A DNA stretch of 40,988 bases from Gonapodya sp. JEL0774 (Eukaryota > Monoblepharomycota > Monoblepharidomycetes > Monoblepharidales > Gonapodyaceae). Where the stretch lies: positions 1 through 40,988 of the forward strand of contig JADIIX010000169.1 in the NCBI GenBank assembly GCA_027604505.1, given 5' to 3'. The translations under genes were made by a program, and so were the position numbers. The notes under the pieces are model-generated. The model ran no database searches, was not told where the DNA came from, and worked only from the letters and a program-made list of their open reading frames with translations. Positions 32,446 through 40,988 of this stretch are shown one piece after another; the stretch's first letter is position 1, and every line of letters starts with the position of its first letter.

Positions 32446-33406
32446 CTACAAAATTTGATTAATGACTTCCAAATCGAGACCCAGAGTGCCCTGCCTCGGC
32501 TGCGAACTGCTACAACACCACGTATGGCAATGACTGCGGGATCATTCATTTCCACCGTTATTCCATGATATCTGAAGGGGGAGCTTTGATTCGATGCCGT
32601 TGGATCATGGGATCTCGTTGCGAGGGTAAGAACATCACAAACACTTCAATTTCCAGGGAAGATTCAGATTTTAACCGGATTTCTCCTCTTCTTCGACGAT
32701 GCGGGACCACTGAAACGTTCGGCAACACAAGCTCTTCGCAACGGTTGTCAGATCAGATTGCGAGGGTTGGTGCAAATGTGAGTTCCCTGTTACTTGTTAC
32801 ATACTATTGATATCGTTATTGAAAAGATTTTGCTATCCTTTGAAGGTAATTGCAATCGCCTAGGAGATTTCAATACCAAATGAAATACTCTGTCTAAAGG
32901 GAAGTATCGCCTTTGCCGACGGGAGTGACAGTATGTTTTTCCGCTGGAAAGCGTTGAATTCTATGCAATGAAGTGATTTCGTTTTGCAAATCATACACAG
33001 GGAGGATTGCTGCAACAGTACATGGGTGTACTGGTCCGGCAGACGCACTTGGGCTTGCAGACTCCAGAGAACGAGGGCACTAGAGCCTGCACCATGGTCA
33101 GGGGTAAGTCGAAGGCCGCGAAAAAACCAGCCTAGGTGCGGGCATTCCCCGCGGGACATGCATGAGCGATGCGATTCGGCAGAAACTTCAACGAAACGTG
33201 TAATTTTCCGGAGAGGTACAGTTCCCCTAGTTAAATCTCACGGTAATAATATTCGCGTCTTGTGGTACATATGCAAAACATAAAAAGAAAGTTGGAACTT
33301 TGGAACATAGAAAGAAGCAGTGGGCCGTCAGAGAACACGTCATACCTGCTGAATAGCACAAGCTGACAGAGTAAATCCTATCCTACCCAAACAAGTAGCA
33401 TCGTCA
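32446..33406. other. Unassigned stretch with splice-like plus-strand pieces
   Basis: No confident gene. On the plus strand several intron-like signals occur: GTAAGA...TTCCAG at about 32624-32655, GTATGT...CACAG at about 32933-33001, and GTAAGT at about 33103. Between them lie open pieces such as FNRISPLLRRCGTTETFGNT, EISIPNEILCLKGSIAFADG and GLLQQYMGVLVRQTHLGLQT. They hint at a multi-exon plus-strand gene, but I could not find a start or a consistent phase through all pieces. Confidence 0.3.
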
Positions 33407-33712
33407 ATGACGTCACTCGCCCGTTACTCTCCACGAGCAAGAGCAATGTCCTCTTATTACTTTGCCCTCGCTGTCCGCACAGTCCGTTCAGATCCCGACA
33501 AAACTCCCGATTGTCACCCGAACGACGCGAGGCTCACAGAAGCTGGGAGCAAGAAATCGCCGGATACATCTAGTATCACCTTGTCAAGTGGTGGCGGTGT
33601 GCGAGATGAACCACTGGAAATGGGCGGGATATTTGCTCACTCTGATGAGGACATTCCCATGGAACTGGTGGATGAAACCGAAATTGAGAAGGACATGCAC
33701 GACAAGGAGTGA
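33407..33712 (+). CDS. Hypothetical small acidic protein
   Basis: An ATG-initiated ORF of 101 codons ending with TGA 85 bp before the convergent 6-phosphogluconate dehydrogenase stop. The N-terminus is basic and slightly hydrophobic (YSPRARAMSSYYFALAVRTV). The C-terminus is acidic (FAHSDEDIPMELVDETEIEK). I do not recognise it. It might be the last exon of a gene extending upstream into 32600-33300, or not coding at all. Only length and composition support it. Confidence 0.3.
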   Translation: MTSLARYSPRARAMSSYYFALAVRTVRSDPDKTPDCHPNDARLTEAGSKKSPDTSSITLSSGGGVRDEPLEMGGIFAHSDEDIPMELVDETEIEKDMHDKE

Positions 33713-33796
33713 ACGAATAATAGAACGATTCGTCATGGGTGGATATGTCCTTGGGAGCTATATTTGAATGATGATGCGAAACTACACAACATTTGC

Positions 33797-36163
33797 TCAT
33801 GCATTGTAAGTCGAGCTCGAAACCCTGGAGTCAGAGTAGAGAGAGCGAGACGTGTGATCAAATTTAGGTTCTCTAGTTGCACCAGACAGAATATCCTTTT
33901 AAGCTTACCTTCCGCCACGTCCCGTCCAGTTGGTGTGGTGCCATGTCCCCTTGGCGCCCTCGGATTCCAGCTGGTAGGTGTGTGCTCCAAAATAGTCTCG
34001 CTGGGCCTGAATCAGGTTAGCGGGCACTTTAGCACTGCGGTAACCATCGTAGAAGGAAAGGGCGGTTGAGTAAGCGGGTACGGGGATTCCCCAGAGAGCC
34101 GCTTGAGCTACTGCCCGACGGAAAGATTTCTGGCAGCTGATTGAAAATTTGTCGGGTGAATCAAGTCGCTTAGTACTGCTTCCTTACCCTTCAACTCACC
34201 GGAGGATAGCCTTTGTGAAGAACGGATCAAGGAGCAGGTTCTCAAGGTTCGGGTTCGATGTGAACGCATGGGAGATATCCTTGAGGAAAGCACTGCGTAC
34301 GATCACCAAGCCCAAATAGTCTTTGTAAGAACATAGACCATCGTTAAGCTCTATCGCAATAAACTCACCTGCGGATAATGCACCCTCCTCGCCACATCAG
34401 TGCAATACCACCGTAGTTGAGGTTCCAGTTGTTAACCTTGGCGGCTTCACGCAAAAGCATGAATCCCTGTGCGTACGAGATGATCTTTGCGGCGTACATT
34501 GCCTTTGTGATGTGGAACAATAAGAGGTTAAGACTTCAAACCACGACCAGGAACAGACCGTCCACCGTCTTTAGCTGATAGAACTTCACCTGTCTTACAT
34601 CCTCGATGAAATCTTTCTTGCTCTTGGCAACAAGCAGTTCCTGGGGTTCTTTGGCGCCAAGAACCGCGCTTGCACGCACACGTTCGTCCTTAATGGCAGA
34701 CAAGCACCGGGCGAACACAGCTTCACCAATGAGCGTGACAGGAATGCCATAATCCAAAGAATCGATGGCGGTCCATTTGCCTGTGCCTTTCTGACCAGCG
34801 GCATCGCGAATAGACTCAACAAGCGGGACGGTGGCGCCTTCCTCCTTGAACCTAAAATGTGAAATTAGTAAGAAGAGTCGCCATAATTTCGGATTAAAAG
34901 GGCTTACCCACTTAAGAATATCGGCAGTGATTTCAATCAGGAAGGAGTCGAGTTCGCCCTTGTTCCAATCCTCGAAGGTAGCGGCAAGCTCATCATACGA
35001 AAGTCCGAGACCGTTTTTAAGAATGTCATATGCTTCCGCGATGATCTTCACGACAGTAGAGTATCATGACACTGCTGTTAGTCCTCTGACCCGTCTGCTA
35101 GGAGGCCATCGCGAACTTTGCTCCCCTCACCTGCATGTCACCGTATTCAATTCCGTTGTGAACCATCTTCACGTAGTGACCAGCTCCATCCTCTCCAACC
35201 CAGTCGCAGCAGGGTTCGCCCTCCTTGGTCTTGGCAGCAATGTCCTGGAAGATCTTCTTTATGTGGGGCCATGCGGCAGGAGCGCCACCGGGCATGAGAG
35301 ACGGGCCAAAGCGAGCACCCTCCTCTCCACCGGAAACACCGGAGCCGACAAAGAGGAGACCCTTGGCGGCGAGTTCTTTGGTGCGGCGAATGGAGTCGGG
35401 GTAATGAGAGTTACCACCGTCGATGACAATGTCGCCCTTTGGAAAGTATCAAAACCATAGTCGTAGAACGGACCACAGAACGCAAATTCAATAAGATATG
35501 CGATGGCGGTCTGATGATCGTGTTCCAAATTGGGATTCTCACTTCCTCGAGGAAAGGTTCCAGCTGGGCAATGAACTCATCTACAGGCGAGCCAGCTTTG
35601 ACAAGGAGGATAATTTTCCGAGGTCGCTTAAGCTTCTTGCAGAGTTCCTCAATCGAGTGAGCACCGACGATTTTGGTGCCTTCAGAAGTTTCAACAAAGT
35701 AAGCAGATTCCAATCGATTCTGCGGTGCGCGCCGACAAACGCTCACCCTTTGCTTCGTGGGCGAGAAACTCATCGACTTTCGATGTGGTCCGGTTGTATG
35801 CGACAACGACGTAGCCGTGGTCGTTCATGTTAAGGATCAAGTTTTGACCCTGGAGGCATCGGCCATTTCGAGGACGAGAGGTCACGAGAAGGTCACGAGC
35901 AACCATGGATGAACAATCAGTGATTAAAATCCAGAGCAATCGAACACCCAAATGAGCAAGATCGGGTCAGGAATAGTCCCTTCATGGGAGCTCACCATCA
36001 CGGCAAGACCGATAAGGCCCACGTCACCGCTTGAAACAATGGTGTGGAAACGGATGAAGAAGATCAAAAAAATTGTCACCACAGCAGTGCGATGTCGAAT
36101 TGAAATACAGCGAAAACGAATTCTCCAATCAGATTGTGGAACAAAGCAAACACGATGAGCCAT
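33797..36163 (-). CDS. GND1: 6-phosphogluconate dehydrogenase, decarboxylating
   Basis: Oxidises 6-phosphogluconate to ribulose 5-phosphate with NADP+, the third oxidative step of the pentose phosphate pathway. Ten exons: first exon ending 35996, then 35849-35747, 35679-35543, 35436-35131, 35045-34908, 34844-34590, 34502-34369, 34292-34200, 34136-33909, 33824-33797. Motifs: [20 protein letters not shown] (NADP-binding), [45 protein letters not shown] with catalytic Lys and Asn, the signature [34 protein letters not shown], and the C-terminus [16 protein letters not shown]. Exons 2-10 total 474 codons, normal for the family. The start is unclear: no ATG is next to SSGDVGLIG. The nearest in-frame ATG (36163) would add about 45 non-family residues including a hydrophobic run, so a small separate first exon before a TTCAAG acceptor is more likely. 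Several acceptors are AAG. Confidence 0.93.
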
Positions 36164-37955
36164 CAACACTTGATGGAGCTCAATCCGACCACGAAACCGT
36201 CCAGAGTGGTTCTTCTGTTGATATCTTTGTCAATATTGAGATTAAATTCGTAAATCCCGTTGTTTGTCGAGTTGTTGGCTTCACTTCCCTGTTGTCGGCG
36301 ACTTTCGCAATCCGTCTCGGGAAACGGAAAAGACGCGGCGGTCATCAAACGACCGCTAAAATCTCACGCCGTGAACAATTCTTCAAGAATGAAATGCTCG
36401 TGCGACATTCTCGAGTCTCAGTGGTGGAGACGGTCGAGTTGTCCACGGGAGATTGCAAGATTGGCATCACTGGGACCAAACCGATAGAGACTCACACAGC
36501 TTCGACAGACATTTTCCAGTGAGATTGATGCGAATGATTTTACGGTGGTTGGATGGGGATCGCTGCTGGAAGTAGGCTTTTGTAATTTTGGTTACGAAAT
36601 CTTTGAGGGAAGGGGCCCAACACGACGCTCAGGGTGCAGGAGTGAGCAAACTGGAGGGGTGAGAGCACGATCACAAAATACACTTGAAAAATCCACGGAA
36701 TCGTCCACAAGGCCCCGTACCGCAAAAATCTCCTTCCCATCAGTCAATTCGTCGATTGCGTGACCTCCCCGGCCTTCTCGGCGTCTCCATCGTCGTCGCG
36801 GGTTGCCACCTCCCGGTTCCCGACAAACTCCGCTCCTCTCCCACAAATGGACTTCTTTGGAAGCCTAACATCAAAATAGAAGTGTGATTGGTCATCCGAG
36901 GTGGTATTTGATGGGAATCCACTGGAAAAATCCAATGGAAAGGAATTTACTCGCTCCAAGAACCAGAGAATATTTACTTTGCTGGAGGAGAAGATTCGTA
37001 AGTTGCATTGGTGAGCTTTCTCTCCTTATTAATCCCTGATATAGGTGCGTTCACGTGCCTCCTAAGCCTTTTCCTTGAAGATCTCGATATCATTGATTTT
37101 GGGCCATCGGCGAACGTGTTTTCTACGTGTTTGCGGTGTTCTTAGTGAGCCATCGCCTCTTGATATCGCCCGTAAGGTACCTCAAAATTCTCCAGAGTAT
37201 CTTCAACGCGTCAAGCTCGAAAAGTATGACCGTGGTGAGCAGAATTGGTTGGGAACCCATATAGCGAGAACCAGTGGCGTTTTCGTCGATTCAAAGAATG
37301 CGGATCAAATTTACAGGTACAATGAACGTTTGATTGATTTAATGAAATCGTTTCATGGGTTTCAGGCTTGTCGAATGTCCACATTCCGATCTCAAATTTT
37401 CGGCAGTTTGAACCTGCACAGTGGACTCTGAAGGAGCAAACAAGGGCTCGCCTTCTCAATTCGAATATACTTACTCTGGTGAACTCCAAGGATGCCACTG
37501 GGAAGAGATAAAACCAAAGAAAGGAAACGTGGTCTGAAAAATGGATCCTACAAATCCCCCTAATGGAAAGAAACATGGAAAGGAGAAAGATCTCCCTTCC
37601 TGGTTCGAGCCAAACAGCACCTCCAATAATCGTGGAGTAGAAGGAAAAGGACCTTGTCTCAAGACCGAACAAAAAGACATTAGAATGCGCTGCTGGTGAA
37701 AAAAGTTTGAGGTCGCTCCCGGAAGAGGAAGGGGAATTTTTGGATCAGCTCTGAACTATTTATTCCCCAATAGCCTAATAATATATATATATGTATCATA
37801 TAGATATATATGTGTATCATATAGATATCAAAAATCTCTCGTTGACGTAATTGCGACACATCAATGTGTATAACCGCGGGGATAAAGTGGCACCCCCTCT
37901 TCCGACTGCCTGGCTGAGCCAGTTATCCATGCGTCCGATCTCCCAGGTGGGTCCA
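36164..37955. other. Gene-poor stretch with unassigned ORFs
   Basis: About 1.8 kb without a recognisable gene. A plus-strand frame open from 36073 to 36522 (149 codons, first ATG late) runs antisense to the 5' leader of GND1. On the minus strand 36959-36600 shows two overlapping frames with acidic text (REVATRDDDGDAEKAGE, then AIDELTDGKEIFAVRGLVDD), as if frameshifted. On the plus strand 37161-37350 reads DIARKVPQNSPEYLQRVKLE and QNWLGTHIARTSGVFVDSKN, which looks like a genuine exon of an unknown gene. A 51-codon ATG frame at 37541-37699 (+) is very hydrophilic. None could be joined into a full model. Confidence 0.3.
37780..37829. repeat. AT-rich tandem repeat
   Basis: Two roughly 21-bp copies of ATATATATGTGTATCATATAG (the first lacks one GT) preceded by a run of AT dinucleotides and followed by a partial third copy. 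It lies in the gene-poor stretch before the DUF4436-like gene and is the most AT-rich point of the window. Confidence 0.75.
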
Positions 37956-39735
37956 TTAAATTACGGGACCTAGGAGGGACTGGGGGTGCGATGGTGGGAA
38001 GTGGTGGTGGGTCAAAGACAGTCTCATTGCCACGGATCGGTTCGGCCGCCGTGGCAACACTGTCGCGTGCATATAACGTGGAAGTGGAGCCAAGTGAGCG
38101 CTGCGGCGTACTACCATCAGATGGAGTTTCATCGGACGAGGCGTCCTAACGCAAGACGGGTACAAAAGCAAAAAGCATTGGTACATATTGCCGAAATTTT
38201 CAGTGCCGCAGAAAAGGATGTGAAGGTGAAATACCTGGTCAGCGGTTTTTTCGTATATAACCCTCCCGAAGTTTATGATGAAGCATATGCCAACTATGAT
38301 CACTGGGCCTTGAAACCATGAAATCAAGAAGGTTAGAAGTGAGGTGAATGTCCTTAATGCAAGTGTCGCAGCTCACCAAAGAACGCCGCGACATCATACT
38401 GAGTGCCAATCGGCGGAGCATTTGGTGCGGTCGCACGAATTCCAGGTAGTGCAAAGAGTAGGGCCGCACCAACCTCTGCGAAGATATCGGGGGCGAATTC
38501 GAGGAACAATTTGCCTTGAAAGGGGATATTACAGTTCAGTACCCACCAACAATCCATGACTGAAGGGGCTGTCCATTGTGTCTGACATCAGTTGTGGCTA
38601 CGAAGTACATCAAAGCAACACCCCACTGCAATGTAGTTGAGCAGTAGGCTTTAAAATCAACTCGCATCGCAGGTTTGTTCCTCACCATTATTACTGCAAT
38701 AACGAGGGCAAAAACTTTGGTAGTTGCCGACCTTCTGTAACTCAAGTACAGCTCAATGTATTTGTCGTCATATGTTGTCGCATTTGTCCCGTATGCGTAG
38801 GGGCCCTGGTCTCCAAAAATGACGAGCCCTAAAGGGTACAGAGTCTTTTCCTTGAACAATGCAAATGCGGGCAGATATCCCGTGTAGGTATCAAACGGGT
38901 AATTACTTCCTGAAGAGAGGGATGATGTATTATTGATCGTATTACCAACGGACACGGAGGAGAAGGAGGGGGAAATCGTGGGGAGATCAATGGATGAGTT
39001 ACGTTAAAGGAATGTACAAAATCTACTCACTTATTCCGAACATAACACATGTGGCCGTGATATAATGCAGGTCGGAGTATTTCTCGTCTGATGAATTCCA
39101 AATTGATGTGCCAACAGACAGAGATGTGTCCGTCCAAGAACCTCCTTCAACTATTTTCCGGTTTTCGAGAGTGTAAATCTACGGGCACTAGGTCATTTCT
39201 GTTGCACGTACACTATAGCTTGAGCTCAGTCTCACCTCAAACCTAATGGTGAGTTCCAGGGTACTCTCCTCTACTTTTGAAATCGTCCCCCACAATATAT
39301 ACCCCTCCGAAAACTCAGTGCCGTTCTTTGTCCTGATTGTTACATTATTCGAACCGACGCCTCTTCTCAAGTTTGCGTAAAGAGAATAGTTCCAATCTTC
39401 AGCTGTGAGAATATTGGATCTTCAATGAGTGCAAGGGTTCAAGCTCCCCCATCTCGTACAAAACTCACTGTTCCTCCGATACAAGATATTGATCGCAATT
39501 AACGGAGCTGATAGTAGGAGTCTGAATGCAATTTGGGTTAGTCAAGCGGAAACCATTGTGCAATGGATAGTCAACGTACAGGATGCACAGAGGTAAAGCC
39601 TTCCTCCACCAAGCACGCTTTGCCCTGGGAAGAAGAGCTTTGTATCTTGAAAATTGCAGGATGGCCATTCAGTAAATGGATCGTCTTTATGAATAAGGTA
39701 CGGCTTGTCAGGACAGGGACAGATCGTTGAGTTCA
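37956..39735 (-). CDS. DUF4436-like multi-pass membrane protein
   Basis: Exons: an uncertain start to 39576, then 39521-39469, 39402-39236, 39178-39031, 38909-38686, 38625-38547, 38514-38377 and 38308-37956; all joins are in phase. The ectodomain reads SAPLIAINILYRRNTEDWNY, FSEGYILWGTISKVEEST, ITATCVMFGI and SNYPFDTYTGYLPAF, where YPFD-x-Y is the mark of the fungal DUF4436 group. Membrane helices follow (VFALVIAVIMWGVALMYFVA; IFAEVGAALLFALPGIRATA; PVIIVGICFIINFG), with the family phrase APNAPPIGTQYDVAAFF before the last helix. Function of this family is unknown. A first membrane helix precedes the ectodomain (LCASCTLLLSAPLIAIN). Oddities: one inferred intron is only 32 bp (38515-38546). The last exon runs about 90 residues past the final helix into Pro/Arg/His-rich text, so the true end may be earlier. 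The start codon was not found. Confidence 0.7.
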
Positions 39736-39739
39736 CTCG

Positions 39740-40631
39740 TGTCGACGGCGGTGCTCACTCTATGATGTGGGACAGGGGCAATCGCAAGAATGAAATAATG
39801 GGGGCAGGAAGGAGATCACTGAGACATTCCGGATGTTATAAATGAATTGGTCCCCCACACAGGCCAAAGCAGTGCCTCACTGAGGGCGCCCCGCATTGAG
39901 ATAAGTCAAACTCACTTTGACCCTGGGCCCTGGTGATTAGTATTTGCGGGTTAGTGGGGCAATGCGTATTTTGGCCACATCGCTCGCTCTTATCTTTCAG
40001 TATTCTATCGGTTGCTATAGTAAGGATGATGTGAAGTTTTGCTGTCGCATGTGGTGGAATGAAGGCTGTGCATGGACATCTTGAATATATTGTGCTGTGT
40101 ATGGGCCCATATTCCTCACACTCAAACAGGTAGCAAGCACATCAAATCGTCATGATGGAGGGAAAATCTGCATGGACAAGAAAGTTGGTACGAAGGGGCA
40201 GATTCGAATGTTTTCCAGCGGTGCACAGGGCGGTGCATTTCGACCTGATGACGGATACAGAAAAACACAAGTCAGTTGATTCCTCGTTCGAGTCCAATGC
40301 CCTTCATATGCAAATATATTCACAATGCAATAACGATAACAATGAACAAGTTGCTTCCTCTAACAGGACTGCTTTGGTTGTTTTTAAAATTCAATTGGAT
40401 GCAACAAGTCCATGTGGGATATAATATAAGCTTTAGAGTGTGAACGGAGTGTTGAGAGAAATGCGCTGAGCCTGGGTGGGATGGATCGGGATGTAAACAC
40501 ACGCACACACACACGAGGGAAAGGCGCACACCGTCCGACAATCAATCATCAGTCAGCCCACAAAACAGAACAGAAAAAACCCGCAACCCCCACCTCCCCG
40601 TCACCCGTGAACACGACGAACAGACACCTAC
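39740..40631. other. Intergenic stretch before the right-edge gene
   Basis: About 890 bp. It should contain the upstream part of the DUF4436-like gene and the 3' end of the minus-strand gene at the right edge. Plus ORFs at 40097-40279 and 40152-40424 overlap each other and have no motif. A CA repeat (about 40497-40514) is present. Nothing else is recognised. Confidence 0.35.
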
Positions 40632-40908
40632 CGTCGACATCTGCAGGTCCTGCCTGTTCCCGTCTTTGAAACCCTTTCCATACTTTTCGTCGATACTCGT
40701 CTTGAGAGAGAAGAGGACCTGGGCCACCGTGGGGTTCTTGAGGGTCCGCATGGCTGAGACAGAATGCGGTCGTGTCGGTGGTGAGACGAGGGGGGGTGTG
40801 AGTACGGTAAAGTCGTAGCGGTAGATCTTCCTCCTGCCCACCCACTCTTCACCAAAACTAACTCACTTTGTAGAAACTCGTGTGTCATGATGCTTCGGTA
40901 CCCAACAT
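40632..40908 (-). CDS. Possible metacaspase-like protein, internal exons at window edge
   Basis: Two phase-consistent exons, 40908-40867 and 40753-40632, separated by a 113-bp intron (GTGAGT donor, CTCAG acceptor). They read VGYRSIMTHEFLQ, then TMRTLKNPTVAQVLFSLKTS and IDEKYGKGFKDGNRQDLQMS, followed by a GTAGGT donor. The order 'xMTHxFLxxL...NPTxxxLLxSL...xxQxPQLS' is that of the small-subunit end of type I metacaspases (C14 peptidases). The catalytic His and Cys lie in exons outside the window, so the call is tentative. Downstream exons on this strand were not identified. Confidence 0.3.
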
Positions 40909-40956
40909 CTGCACAAACCCAAATCACCAAAGCGCGCGGCGTGAGAAACTCGTCTC

Positions 40957-40988
40957 TCGACCCTCCACCCCACCCCCCCCACCCCCCC
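40957..40988. repeat. C-rich low-complexity end
   Basis: The last 30 or so bases are C runs broken by single A or T. This is simple sequence at the edge of the window, possibly an intron polypyrimidine stretch of the right-edge gene or an assembly end. It does not match a fungal telomere repeat. Confidence 0.5.

Noticed and set aside
40957-40988. Possible telomere at the right end
   Set aside because: The C runs are irregular and do not form a TTAGGG-type or other short regular unit.

Overview
This window is eukaryotic. Genes are split by many short introns, mostly 54-160 bp, with GTGAGT-like donors and CAG, TAG or AAG acceptors; by hand they can be joined into full-length reading frames. 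A C-24 sterol methyltransferase (ERG6), an Slt2-type cell-wall MAP kinase, a PROPPIN with an FRRG motif and a DUF4436-like membrane protein indicate a fungus. A small protein that resembles flagellar-associated proteins, together with the gene style, suggests an early-diverging zoosporic (chytrid-like) fungus. That placement is inference. No rRNA, tRNA or CRISPR array was seen.

Bases 1-5970 are a transposon graveyard. Two different Ty1/copia 3' ends lie in tandem on the + strand. The second is split inside its RNase H region by a PIF/Harbinger element (left end at 1907). That element carries a Myb/SANT-like gene (+) and a convergent DDE transposase (-), and is itself interrupted by a 708-bp MITE with 13-bp perfect terminal repeats and a TAA target duplication. 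The copia tail resumes near 4885 and runs into its own LTR. An unidentified frameshifted coding relic follows on the - strand.

Bases 6021-16333 hold ALG10 (-), an Slt2-type MAPK (-), a divergently transcribed small flagellar-like gene (+), complex I NDUFV1 (+), an orphan single-pass membrane protein (+) and an orphan acidic protein (-). Bases 16334-26689 hold a type II membrane-anchored GH26 glycosidase (-), ATG18 (+, two oversized introns, one with a 15-bp hairpin) and ERG6 (-, convergent with ATG18). Bases 27103-40988 hold a low-complexity zinc-finger-like protein (-), an ankyrin-repeat exon (-), a small acidic ORF (+), 6-phosphogluconate dehydrogenase (-), a DUF4436-like multi-exon membrane protein (-) and the start of a possible metacaspase-like gene (-) at the right edge.

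The genes are not an operon or pathway cluster. They are housekeeping functions (N-glycan assembly, respiration, sterol synthesis, pentose phosphate pathway, autophagy, wall stress) mixed with lineage-specific surface proteins. Exon joins were done by eye, checked by phase arithmetic and by family motifs, and need transcript support where flagged.
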